This document shows, one piece after another, positions 38,728 through 47,594 of a stretch of DNA of 64,000 bases (the stretch's first letter is position 1; every line of letters starts with the position of its first letter). This DNA comes from Thermincola carboxydiphila (GTDB lineage Bacteria; Bacillota; Thermincolia; Thermincolales; UBA2595), in NCBI GenBank assembly GCA_016841725.1, contig JAENYP010000012.1, positions 62,001 to 126,000 on the forward strand, read 5' to 3'. Under the pieces are notes generated by a model, which worked only from the letters and a program-made list of their open reading frames with translations, was not told the origin of the DNA and did no database searches. A program made the translations under genes and the position numbers.

Positions 38728-38981
38728 TTGGTTAATACTGAAGTGGTATTTTCCAAAATAACTACGATAAAAAAATCCCTTGACCGGCTGCAACAGCTGC
38801 TGGATAACCTTGATACCATCAATGATGAGGACTCTTTTGCAATTGCGGAGCATCACTAAGAAGAGCTCTGGAGGCAGTATTTGACTTGGGACGTCATATA
38901 ATCACAAAAACAATGGAATGGCCGGTTACAGAAACCGGATGGTTCACGATTATCAGCAGATTTCCGGGACGGAATTTATAG
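38728..38981 (+). pseudogene. HepT-type HEPN toxin remnant
   Basis: TTG 38728 after GGGGGGTGG opens a 43-residue frame (MVNTEVVFSKITTIKKSLDR) typical of the N-terminus of HepT/DUF86 proteins. It stops at 38857. If one T is restored there, the frame continues as EHHLRRALEAVFDLGRHIIT, a strong HepT signature, and then runs to a stop at 38979. The expected C-terminal half is missing or diverged. A single-base deletion or a sequence error explains the stop. Confidence 0.65.
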
Positions 38982-39007
38982 ACAGGAAATGTCCCAAAAG
39001 CGGGCAA

Positions 39008-39101
39008 TCAACAGAGTTCTAAGCGTCAGGTGGAGTTTGGAATCCATCTGACGCTTAAAAATTGTTATCCAGGAGCTTAGCGGCGGTTAGCTATCGGATA
39101 A
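39008..39101. repeat. Double-hairpin dispersed repeat, copy 2 (internally deleted)
   Basis: The first hairpin is AAGCGTCAGGTGGA against TCCATCTGACGCTT. The second keeps only its outer part, TTATCCAGGAGCTTAG joined directly to CGGCGGTTAGCTATCGGATAA, without the inner stem of copies 1, 3 and 4. It marks the 5' border of the Rhs region. Confidence 0.82.
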
Positions 39102-39282
39102 AGTACAATTTCCAGATATTAATAAAATTTCCTTAAAGTTTAGAGTAGACTGCATTTCATGCCTCAAAAACCGCATTTCAAACCCTGAAAGCCGCATTTT
39201 GGACCGTTTTGCCGGAAAATGTAAAAAAAGATAGTAAAATGTAAAAAGATATAAAATAAACAAAGATTCAAATTCCCCGATA

Positions 39283-39385
39283 AAAGGCAAACCCGCTGAA
39301 AGGCGGGGGCGCAAAGCCACGGGTCTAAAGCATATCACGGCCTACGCTGGTTATTGTGAGATGCTATGACAGCCGGGCTGCCGAA
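39283..39385 (+). ncRNA. Cyclic-di-GMP-I (GEMM) riboswitch
   Basis: The core matches the GEMM consensus: GGCAAACC (39286-39293) leads into a stem closed by a GAAA tetraloop (CCGCTGAAAGGCGG), then GGCGCAAAGCCACGGGTCTAA, a variable P3 arm, and the closing GACAGCCGGGCTGCC (39368-39382). A rho-independent terminator follows within 35 bases, so control is probably by attenuation. The only downstream gene on this strand is the giant YD/Rhs protein at 39777. An HD-GYP phosphodiesterase gene lies elsewhere in the window. Whether ligand turns expression on or off cannot be read from the sequence. Confidence 0.93.
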
Positions 39386-39415
39386 GCAGAATTTGAGATA
39401 TCACCTTACAGAAAG

Positions 39416-39446
39416 GCACCTATCTTATCGGGTAGGTGTTTTTTGC
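39416..39446 (+). terminator. Expression-platform terminator of the c-di-GMP riboswitch
   Basis: CACCTATC and GGGTAGGTG form a stem with a short loop, followed by TTTTTT. It lies 31 bases after the aptamer and before element C and the YD gene. Confidence 0.88.
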
Positions 39447-39448
39447 GT

Positions 39449-39684
39449 CTATAGGCTCTGGAAATGACCGTTATCGAATATGGTGAGGCATTGTACCGGT
39501 TTTCAGCACTGACGCTGGAGAAATCTAACCTTATTCTTGGCGAAGTCACGAACTAAACAACCAATCGCCATCCGTGGCTCCGGTCCGTGACTTAGCTTAG
39601 CGGATAATACTTTTCACAGCGGCATTGCAAGGAAAACCTTGTACAACACCTCACCATATTCCAGGTCATTTACGGAGCCAATAG
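39449..39684 (+). repeat. Palindromic dispersed element, copy C (different core)
   Basis: The outer arms match copies A, B and D (GGCTCTGGAAATGACC, GGTGAGGCATTGTACCG, TTTTC and the inverted GAAAACCTTGTACAACACCTCACC). The core is different and shorter: GAAGTCACG against CGTGACTT around CCGTGGCTCCGG. Total about 236 bp. It lies between the riboswitch terminator and the YD gene, so it is in the leader of that transcript. Confidence 0.85.
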
Positions 39685-39776
39685 GGGACAAAAAATCAAG
39701 AAATTCAATGCGCATAACCTTGAACATGAGATAAATATATTCGAGCTACTCAGTGTCTGCGAAGGAGGAATGGTAA

Positions 39777-42700
39777 ATGAAGAAAATCTTTGGGAAGCGA
39801 ATGTGTATTAAGGTTCTGGCTGTTGTTCTGGCCCTGTCCCTGAACCTGGGGGCTCTGGACGGGATAATAAAGGCAGCCGTGCAGGAATGGTCTCTGGGGA
39901 CCTTTACCGGCTTCCTGCGCCCGGCTGCGGCCCAAAAAGTTGCCAGCTCCGTCTATACTGACCTTGGAAATAATGAAAATGGCCGGAACAAGAACGTCCT
40001 CCCGGAAACTGTAGGGCCGAAGAAACCAAAAAACCCGGTGGCCCTGGAAGCCCAAAACAAACACGAGATGATGGAGAAAAGAACTGAGTACTCCAAAACC
40101 TTCAAAATCAGTGACAGTGAATACCGGACAGAGGTATACCAGAAACCCATCCATTACTTGAATGCAAAAAATGAATTGGTTGACATCGACAACACCCTGG
40201 TAGAATCCGCGGAAAAAGGCTTTGCCTTCGAAAACCGGGCCAACAGCTTCAAGGTACGCTTTTCCGGCAGCACCGGGGTGAATTCCGGCAATGCAAAGAG
40301 GAATTCCGCTGAGACTTCTGCCGGCAACTCCAATGACCGCAAGCTGGGCCAGATCCAGCAACAAGACCATGCCATTGCCTGGCGCCTTCTCGACAGCAAA
40401 GACATTGACGGCAAGGTTGTTCAGAACACCATCACCTACCGTAATATAACTGACCATACTGACCTCAGGTACATTATGGACGGGGCCACCCTGAAGGAGG
40501 AAATTATCCTTAATGAACCTGAAGCCCCGTCTGAATTCAGGTTTGCCCTTGATTTAAAACATCTGGAATATACTATGCTGGATAACGGCTCCATCGACTT
40601 CACCGATCCCCGGACAGGTGATGTCATCTGGAACATGCCCAAACCATACATGTATGATGCCAAGGGCGAACGTTCCCAGGCCGTCACTGCCAAAATAGGG
40701 CGTGAATACGGCTTGTTTGGCGGACTCTTCCTTACCATAACAGCAGATACTGAATGGCTCTCGGCCCGGAACAGGGCGTTTCCAGTTGTTATCGATCCGA
40801 CCCTGCAGCCAGGAGAACGCTTCGGCAGGGATACCTTTATTTCCTCAAGATACCCTGACACCGCCTACAATGATAGTGAATACCTCTATGTGGGGGATAC
40901 CTCTGCATATGGAGATACAGCAAGTTTCTTCTTTTTCCAGGATATCGTCCGGGAAGCCAATACCACAGTCACCGAGGCCACCTTCTCCATCTATGCCGCC
41001 GAAGGCAGCCCGGGCTCTGTTGACCTGTACCGGGTAGTCCCTGACTGGTTATGGGACTATGAAGTAATGACCTGGGACTACTGGCAGGCCTTATCCGCAC
41101 GGGGCGGCGCCCTGGGTGAACTTGCTGACAGCGCCTCAGGTCCTTCTTCCGGGTGGTGGAATTTTGATGTCAAAGACCTGGTCCAGAGGTGGATGGAAGA
41201 CCCGGTCAAGAAAAACGTTGGTTTCGGACTCTTCCCCGGTTCCGGCTCAGGCTATGTAAAATTCATCTCCAGCAACTACGGCGCTGATGATGACCCCAGG
41301 TCAGACACATACAACACCAGGCATCCCAAGCTGACCTATACATATACCCTCAACCCGCCCCAGCAGCCGGCAGATTTCAGCCTGGGCATAGACCGTAATA
41401 CAGGAAAAATCAGGGCTTACGGCAATGCCAGGGATGATGCCAGGATTTATCTCTCCACCGGTGACGGGGGCAGCTACACCACCTCTGCCGACAGCAGCGG
41501 TGACTGGGAAATAGATGGCCTCACCTTTGAAGAAGGCAAATACAAAACCATCTCCATGTACTACACATATGAAGTGGAAGTAACCGATGAAGAGGGCAAC
41601 ACCAGTACGGAAACCCGTACCAGTGACACCACCACCCAGAAATTCCTCATCACCAGATACAGCAAAGGCGCCCGGATCCAGAGAATGGCCAAGCTGTACT
41701 ACCTGGACGGCGCCAAAGACAACCTGATGCGCCAGGTGAATGAAATTGATGCAGAGCTGGACATGGCTGTCGGTGACTGGGTACTCATCCCCGACCCCAA
41801 GCGGGAACGCCCCTATACCGGTGGGGAAATCATCACCGACCCTGACGAGGAATACCGCCTCCGGGAAAAGATCCGGCCCTTATTTGCCAATGGCGAGATA
41901 ATCGGCAACTCTGTTGACGCCTCCACAGGGAATTTCTTTGCCATGGAAACCGACCTGGCCTTTAATGCCCTGGGCCTGCCGGTGGAATTTACCCGGTTCT
42001 TTAATGCCCAGGAACCCGAAACATACAGGGGCCCCTATGGACAGAACTGGTATCTGGGTTATGACAAAATGCTCATCAAATACAAAGACGGCTCCATCCT
42101 GGCCACCGGTGGTGACGGGGGCGGGTACTTCTTCCGCAAATCAGGCAGCCGTTATGTAGCTGACAGTGATGTCAGCGAAGAACTGACAGCCAACGGTGAC
42201 GGGACATATTCCATCATCACCAAATACGACACAGTCTACCACTTTAACCCTGACGGAATCCTGGACCGGATCACCGACCACAACGGCAACTCCGTCACCC
42301 TGACCTATGACGGGGAAGGCCTGCTGCGTGAAGTCACCGATGCCGCAGGCAGGACCTCTACCCTGTACTATGACGAAATGGGCCGGGTCATCATGATCCA
42401 GGACCCCGCAGGCCGTCAGGTGGACTATGACTATGACGCCTGGGGCCGCCTCCTCCAGGTAATCGACCCCAACGGCGGAGTCACCAGGTACGAATATGGC
42501 TATGTGGATGACCAGGGCATGGTCCATGACAATTTCCTGGTTACCAAAGTAACCGACCCCATGGGGAATGTGGCTGTAGTCAATGAATATGACAGTCAGG
42601 GCCGGGTCATTAGGCAGACTGATGCCGAAGGTTACAGTGTCAGTATGGACTACAACAGCGGCAAAACCACATATACCGACCGGAACGACAATGAATTTAT

Positions 42701-45700
42701 CTATGAATATGACAATGGATACAGGGTAACCAGTATCTCCGGCCCTGATACCGGGGATGGGGTGGTTTATGAAAATTTACCGGCACCTGCAGATGACGGC
42801 AAATTCACTGACGGGGACGATAGTGCCGTCATTGACAGGAAAGACAGCGCCGTTACTGATGGAAACGACGGCGCCGTTACTGGCGGCACTGCCGCTGATG
42901 TGATAGTGGTGACAACTGCCTCTGTAAGTAAAACGGCTGAGACAACACCTGCAGTTATCTCATCTGCGGCGACCCGCATCCTGGCAGAATACCATTATGA
43001 TGACAGGGGCAACCGGGACACGGTAACTGATGCCATGGGCAATATCACCTGCTATGATTATGATAACAAAAACAACCTCACCTCAGTCATAAATGCTGAC
43101 GGTAAAGAGACCACCTATGTATATGATGATGACAACAATGTCACTGACATCATAGATGCCATGGACAATAAGACCCACCTGGAATATGACGGAAATGGCA
43201 ACCTCCTTAAGGTGACTGATGCCGAAGGGAAGACAACCACATATACCTATTACGGCTCCGGCCAGGTGAAATCAGTATCAGACCCGGCAGGGAAAACGGT
43301 GTCCTATACCTATGACTCTGACGGGAATGCAGCCACAGTCAAAGACGGCAGGGGATATATCACCCATTACCGCTATGATGGTATCAGCAGGCTGGAAGAA
43401 GTGGAAGACCCCAAAGGTAACTCCACATATTATGAATATGATGACAACGGCAACCTCCTCAGTGAGAGAACACCGATAGGGGAGACTGTCAACAGCTACA
43501 ACTATAACAATTACCTGACAGGCACCAGGGACCCTGAGGGGAATGTGACCACCTTTGAATATGACGCCAGGGGCCTTATGGTTAGGGAAAAAGACCCCAT
43601 GGGGAAATACACCTGGATGGGTTATGACGGCAACGGCAGCCGGCTGTGGACAAAGGATGCCAAAGGCAACCGGACCGAATACCGTTATGATAACCTGGAC
43701 AGGCTGCGGGAAATAACCGAGCCTGCCGGGGATACCACCATATATTCCTATGATCTCAATGGGAACAGGACTGCTGTCACTGATGCCAAAGGTGAAACCA
43801 CCTATTATGAATATGATATCCTGAACCGCCTGGAGGCAGTTGTTGACTCCCTTGGGCGGAGGGCCGCATATACCTATGACGACCTGGGCAACACCCTCAC
43901 CTACCAAGACTTTGACGGGACATTAACCCAGTATCGCTATGACAGCCTGTCAAGGGTACAGGAGGTTATTGACCATATCGGCAGCGCCACCAAATTAGCC
44001 TATGACCGTTCCGGCAACAGGGAGACCGTAACCAATACCCTGGACCAGACATATACCTACCGTTATGATGACAGCAACAACCTGGAACAGGTAATTGACC
44101 CGGCAGGGAACATCACCCGGTTCGAGTATGATGAAACCAACAACCGTACCGCCATGATTGATGCCCTGGGCCAGAGGACCACCTATGAGTATGACGACAT
44201 GGGCCGCCTGGCAGGGGTGGTTGACCCGTTAAACCGTAATACAGAGATAGAACTTGACAAAAACGACAACAGGCTGGCCGTCACAGATGGCAGCAACAAC
44301 ACCACCAGGTTCCGCTATGATGCCAACGGACGCCTGGAACAGGTTATTGACGCCAAAAACAATATCACCAGGTACAAATATGATGATGTCGGAAACCTAG
44401 TCTTATTTACCGATGCCAATAACAATGCCACTCAATACAAGTACAACGAAAAGAACCTGCTCACAGAGGTAATCAATCCCCTGGGGCAGCAGACCTCCTA
44501 TGTCTATGACCAAAACGGGAACATCACTTCCAAGACAGACCCCAACGGGGACACCGTAGAATATGAATATGATGAACTCAACCGCCTCCTGGGGGCCTAT
44601 TACCCTGACGGCAGCTATGTCGAATACGGCTACAACGACCAGGGTAAACGGGAATGGATGGAAGACATCTATGGCACCACCTGGTATGACTATGACCAAA
44701 TGGGCCGCCTGACCTCAGTAACCAACCAGGATGACATAACCACCGAATATGGCTACAACCAACTGGGCCAGAAAACCATGGTCCGTTATCCTGACGACAA
44801 AGAAGTATCCTACAGCTATGATAACCTCAACCGCCTGGAAACCGTAACCGACCGGCTGGGCAAAGCCACCACCTACAAATATGACGCTGTAGGCCGCCGT
44901 ACTGAGACCGTATTACCAAACGGGGTAGTCACCTCATATGATTATGACACAGCAAACCAGCTTACCGGTATTGCCAGCATAAACCCGGCAGACAAGCTCC
45001 TGGCAAAGTATGAATACACCTATGACGGGGCCGGGAACCGGGACAGCTTCACCCAGACTGTAGAAGATATGGTCTATACCACAGACTATGAATATGACCC
45101 CTTAAACCAGCTCATCGGAGTAGACAACCCCGACGGCAGCCAGGTATCCTATGACTATGACCCGGCGGGCAACAGGATAAAAATGACAAAAACAGAAGGG
45201 GATTGCATCACCACAACGAAATATGATTACAACGAAGCAAATGAACTGCTCAGATACAATATGAATGAAGGTCCATATACCGAGTTCCGCTATGACAACA
45301 ACGGGAACCGGACCAGCAGAATAGAGCCAGGGGACAGGGTAACCACCTATTCTTGGGATTACGAAAACCGCCTCACCGAAGTCAACTTCCACCAGGATAA
45401 GTGGGTCGGGTTTGAATATGACGGTGACGGCAACCGTATCACCAAACTGTCAGCCATGACCCAGCCGTGGCACGAAGAGGAGATTAAACAGGATAACGGC
45501 AAGGGCAATGACCCTGAATTTGTGCCCCCCGGCCAGCAGAAAGTCAAGAAGCAGAGGGCTGACCTGGTCTATATGCTGCTGAAGAATGACAGGGGTGAGG
45601 GAGGCAAAAGCAAAGGCAACAGCGGTGGAAATGGCGGCGGCAGCAGTGGGAATAACGGTGGCGGAAACAATAGCGGCAGTACCGGCAATGGGAATGACAA

Positions 45701-47090
45701 GGACAAGCCTGACAACGGCAAAGAGAACGGAAATGATAAGGATAAAGTTAATAACGGTAAAGACGATGTTAAAGTAAAGAATAAGGACCTCGATATAAAA
45801 GATAGGGAAGCGAAAAAAGAGAAGGCCAAAGAGAAAAACGGCTACCGGCAAAAAGGTAAGTATGCCAACAGGGGCAAACACCTGGGTTGGTATAAGAATG
45901 GGAAGATACCGCAGGGACCGGAAGGTGAAAAAGTAGAGCTTACATATTACCTCAATGATGTGTCAGACCCGCTTACTCAGGTATTGATGACCTACAATGA
46001 GGAAGGCAAATTTGATGCTGCCTACACTTACGGGTTGGAGCGCATCGAAGTTGAAGCATTGGATGAGACCAGGCCCGAATCCCAGGACCCGCTTTACTAC
46101 CTCTATGACGGCTTAGGCAGTGTCACCTTTATGGTGAAACCAGATGGCAACAAACGCGATCACTACCGCTATGATGAGTTCGGCAAACCAGCGCCGGGGA
46201 ACAGCAAGCTGTCAGAGGATGGTAGGAATGTGCTGCATAACACATTTGGCTATACAGGTGAGATGTGGGATCAGGAGAGTGAACTGCTGTACCTGCGGGC
46301 GAGGTATTATGAGCCGGAGACGGGGAGGTTCCTGAGCAGGGATAGCCATGAGGGGAATCTGCAAAACCCACTTAGCAGGCATTTGTATGCATATGTAGGG
46401 AATAATCCGGTAAACTTTATAGACCCTACTGGACATGATAAATTGCTTGAAGATTTCTTTAAAAATAAAAGATTATTAGAAGAATCATTAGGTATTAAAC
46501 CACACCCCACGTTAACAATTATAGTTGAGCAACCCTACCCTAATAAAAGAACTGTTGTAAATTGGAATGAAAGAGATGTTGGACACACATTTATAAGGCT
46601 GGATATGGGAGATGGAAATGCAATATATAGAGGTCTTTATCCGTTAGGTGGGGTAACACAAGATGATATAATTAACAGAACGAGTGTTACCGGCTATATT
46701 AATTCAGAATCCCCACATTTTCCAGAATATCCAGCGGAAAATTTACATTCTTGGCATGTGGCAAAGTGGTACAATATTACGCCCGAACAGGCCAAGAAAG
46801 TTAAACAATTTATTGACAGTTATAATAAAGATTACAATATAGTAACAAACAATTGTACCACATTTGCGGTCGAAGTTTTAGCGCAGGCGGGAATAAAAAG
46901 TCCTACTTCCCAACATAATTGGAATTTACCCTATGTGTTAAAAGCTATAGCTTTTTTCAAGGGAATTGATACCTCTGACTTTTACGGTTATACTCCTGCT
47001 GATGCTGGGGAAGACATTAGAAATACATCATATTACCTTATAAATAAGAATGAAAATCTAGAGGTTATTAATAACAGAAAGGTGAGTTAA
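39777..47090 (+). CDS. Secreted YD-repeat/Rhs polymorphic toxin with papain-like C-terminal tip
   Basis: A 2437-residue protein. An N-terminal signal segment (about 8-35) indicates Sec export. A DNRLRE-like beta domain lies near 350-510 (TFISSRYPDTAYNDSEYLYV), a DUF6531-like Rhs entry near 705-760 (VDASTGNFFAMETDLAFNAL), and tens of YD repeats from about 830 to 1890. A Gly/Asn/Lys linker (about 1930-2030) precedes the Rhs core (YYLYDGLGSV near 2106, LYLRARYYEPETGRFLSRD near 2169, NPVNFIDPTG near 2213). The last 220 residues are AT-rich and unrelated: GHTFI near 2267 and NNCTTFAVEVL near 2359 supply the His and Cys of a papain/NlpC-like fold. SD AAGGAGG precedes ATG 39777. Control by the upstream riboswitch is likely. 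Confidence 0.92.
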   Translation: MKKIFGKRMCIKVLAVVLALSLNLGALDGIIKAAVQEWSLGTFTGFLRPAAAQKVASSVYTDLGNNENGRNKNVLPETVGPKKPKNPVALEAQNKHEMMEKRTEYSKTFKISDSEYRTEVYQKPIHYLNAKNELVDIDNTLVESAEKGFAFENRANSFKVRFSGSTGVNSGNAKRNSAETSAGNSNDRKLGQIQQQDHAIAWRLLDSKDIDGKVVQNTITYRNITDHTDLRYIMDGATLKEEIILNEPEAPSEFRFALDLKHLEYTMLDNGSIDFTDPRTGDVIWNMPKPYMYDAKGERSQAVTAKIGREYGLFGGLFLTITADTEWLSARNRAFPVVIDPTLQPGERFGRDTFISSRYPDTAYNDSEYLYVGDTSAYGDTASFFFFQDIVREANTTVTEATFSIYAAEGSPGSVDLYRVVPDWLWDYEVMTWDYWQALSARGGALGELADSASGPSSGWWNFDVKDLVQRWMEDPVKKNVGFGLFPGSGSGYVKFISSNYGADDDPRSDTYNTRHPKLTYTYTLNPPQQPADFSLGIDRNTGKIRAYGNARDDARIYLSTGDGGSYTTSADSSGDWEIDGLTFEEGKYKTISMYYTYEVEVTDEEGNTSTETRTSDTTTQKFLITRYSKGARIQRMAKLYYLDGAKDNLMRQVNEIDAELDMAVGDWVLIPDPKRERPYTGGEIITDPDEEYRLREKIRPLFANGEIIGNSVDASTGNFFAMETDLAFNALGLPVEFTRFFNAQEPETYRGPYGQNWYLGYDKMLIKYKDGSILATGGDGGGYFFRKSGSRYVADSDVSEELTANGDGTYSIITKYDTVYHFNPDGILDRITDHNGNSVTLTYDGEGLLREVTDAAGRTSTLYYDEMGRVIMIQDPAGRQVDYDYDAWGRLLQVIDPNGGVTRYEYGYVDDQGMVHDNFLVTKVTDPMGNVAVVNEYDSQGRVIRQTDAEGYSVSMDYNSGKTTYTDRNDNEFIYEYDNGYRVTSISGPDTGDGVVYENLPAPADDGKFTDGDDSAVIDRKDSAVTDGNDGAVTGGTAADVIVVTTASVSKTAETTPAVISSAATRILAEYHYDDRGNRDTVTDAMGNITCYDYDNKNNLTSVINADGKETTYVYDDDNNVTDIIDAMDNKTHLEYDGNGNLLKVTDAEGKTTTYTYYGSGQVKSVSDPAGKTVSYTYDSDGNAATVKDGRGYITHYRYDGISRLEEVEDPKGNSTYYEYDDNGNLLSERTPIGETVNSYNYNNYLTGTRDPEGNVTTFEYDARGLMVREKDPMGKYTWMGYDGNGSRLWTKDAKGNRTEYRYDNLDRLREITEPAGDTTIYSYDLNGNRTAVTDAKGETTYYEYDILNRLEAVVDSLGRRAAYTYDDLGNTLTYQDFDGTLTQYRYDSLSRVQEVIDHIGSATKLAYDRSGNRETVTNTLDQTYTYRYDDSNNLEQVIDPAGNITRFEYDETNNRTAMIDALGQRTTYEYDDMGRLAGVVDPLNRNTEIELDKNDNRLAVTDGSNNTTRFRYDANGRLEQVIDAKNNITRYKYDDVGNLVLFTDANNNATQYKYNEKNLLTEVINPLGQQTSYVYDQNGNITSKTDPNGDTVEYEYDELNRLLGAYYPDGSYVEYGYNDQGKREWMEDIYGTTWYDYDQMGRLTSVTNQDDITTEYGYNQLGQKTMVRYPDDKEVSYSYDNLNRLETVTDRLGKATTYKYDAVGRRTETVLPNGVVTSYDYDTANQLTGIASINPADKLLAKYEYTYDGAGNRDSFTQTVEDMVYTTDYEYDPLNQLIGVDNPDGSQVSYDYDPAGNRIKMTKTEGDCITTTKYDYNEANELLRYNMNEGPYTEFRYDNNGNRTSRIEPGDRVTTYSWDYENRLTEVNFHQDKWVGFEYDGDGNRITKLSAMTQPWHEEEIKQDNGKGNDPEFVPPGQQKVKKQRADLVYMLLKNDRGEGGKSKGNSGGNGGGSSGNNGGGNNSGSTGNGNDKDKPDNGKENGNDKDKVNNGKDDVKVKNKDLDIKDREAKKEKAKEKNGYRQKGKYANRGKHLGWYKNGKIPQGPEGEKVELTYYLNDVSDPLTQVLMTYNEEGKFDAAYTYGLERIEVEALDETRPESQDPLYYLYDGLGSVTFMVKPDGNKRDHYRYDEFGKPAPGNSKLSEDGRNVLHNTFGYTGEMWDQESELLYLRARYYEPETGRFLSRDSHEGNLQNPLSRHLYAYVGNNPVNFIDPTGHDKLLEDFFKNKRLLEESLGIKPHPTLTIIVEQPYPNKRTVVNWNERDVGHTFIRLDMGDGNAIYRGLYPLGGVTQDDIINRTSVTGYINSESPHFPEYPAENLHSWHVAKWYNITPEQAKKVKQFIDSYNKDYNIVTNNCTTFAVEVLAQAGIKSPTSQHNWNLPYVLKAIAFFKGIDTSDFYGYTPADAGEDIRNTSYYLINKNENLEVINNRKVS
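44318..44883 (+). repeat. YD-core block duplicated at 50778-51343
   Basis: About 566 bases of the main YD gene appear identical to 50778-51343 at a constant offset of 6460, while sequence on both sides differs at many sites. A second identical block is 45354-45625 against 51814-52085. A third is 45801 onward against 47595 onward. The patchwork indicates recent recombination or gene conversion between the main gene and the orphan cassettes. Confidence 0.85.
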
Positions 47091-47417
47091 ATGAAGAAAA
47101 TATTTATAGGTATTTTAATTGTAATTCTAGTTATAGTAATTGTGTTTGGAATTGTTAGAGTGATTAAAGCAATTAACTTTGTAGAATCACTTGATACTAG
47201 AGGAATTGGAAAAACACTTCATATTTCAATTGATGCAGATTGTGATGCTGAGCAGGTAAGAAAAGGTTTTAAACTTTGGTCAGAATCTGAAAGAATAAAG
47301 CTTGCAAACTACTTGGAAGAAAACAATTTAAGAATAAAAAAAGGAAGATATAAGATCAATCAAACCACAACTTTTGAAGAAGCAACTAAAATTTTTAAAT
47401 TTGAAAAGATACAGTAA
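47091..47417 (+). CDS. Candidate immunity protein for the main YD tip (single-pass membrane protein)
   Basis: A 108-residue protein starting immediately after the YD stop codon (TAAATG). One N-terminal membrane helix (about 3-25) leads into a small exposed domain. The last 30 residues (LRIKKGRYKINQTTTFEEAT) resemble the C-terminal part of YceG/MltG-like or LysM-type segments. Its AT-rich composition equals that of the tip. Placement and membrane topology fit an immunity factor against an extracytoplasmic wall-acting toxin; this is inference. Confidence 0.7.
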   Translation: MKKIFIGILIVILVIVIVFGIVRVIKAINFVESLDTRGIGKTLHISIDADCDAEQVRKGFKLWSESERIKLANYLEENNLRIKKGRYKINQTTTFEEATKIFKFEKIQ

Positions 47418-47462
47418 AGAACTTTTAAGATGGTACTAAATTAAAGAACCAAGATATCGATA

Positions 47463-47586
47463 AACAGCTTCTAAGATACAGGTGGGGTCGAAACCCCACC
47501 TGTATCTTAGAAGCTGTTATCCAGGAGCTTATCGCCGCTTAACTTCCGCTTGCAAAGCGGGAGTTTTAGCGGCGGTTAGCTATCGG
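47463..47586. repeat. Double-hairpin dispersed repeat, copy 3, with perfect 26 bp inverted repeat
   Basis: The first hairpin has perfect 26-base arms, 47463-47488 and 47493-47518, around a CGAA loop. The second runs TTATCCAGGAGCTTATCGCC to GGCGGTTAGCTATCGGGCAA with inner stem CTTCCGCTTG/CAAAGCGGGAG. Orphan cassette 1 begins 8 bases downstream in mid-gene sequence. A strong transcription block for the upstream toxin-immunity unit is possible, though no T-run follows. Confidence 0.88.
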
Positions 47587-47594
47587 GCAAGAAG

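Noticed and set aside
44403-44699. Long antisense frames opposite the YD gene, one of them repeated at 50863-51159
   Set aside because: They are shadows of biased YD codon use; the duplicate exists because the sense strand is duplicated.
43000-45400. Regular short direct repeats suggesting a CRISPR-like or satellite array
   Set aside because: The periodicity is the codon pattern of YD repeats (YxYDxxGN). Spacers and repeats are not constant, and the frame is open throughout.
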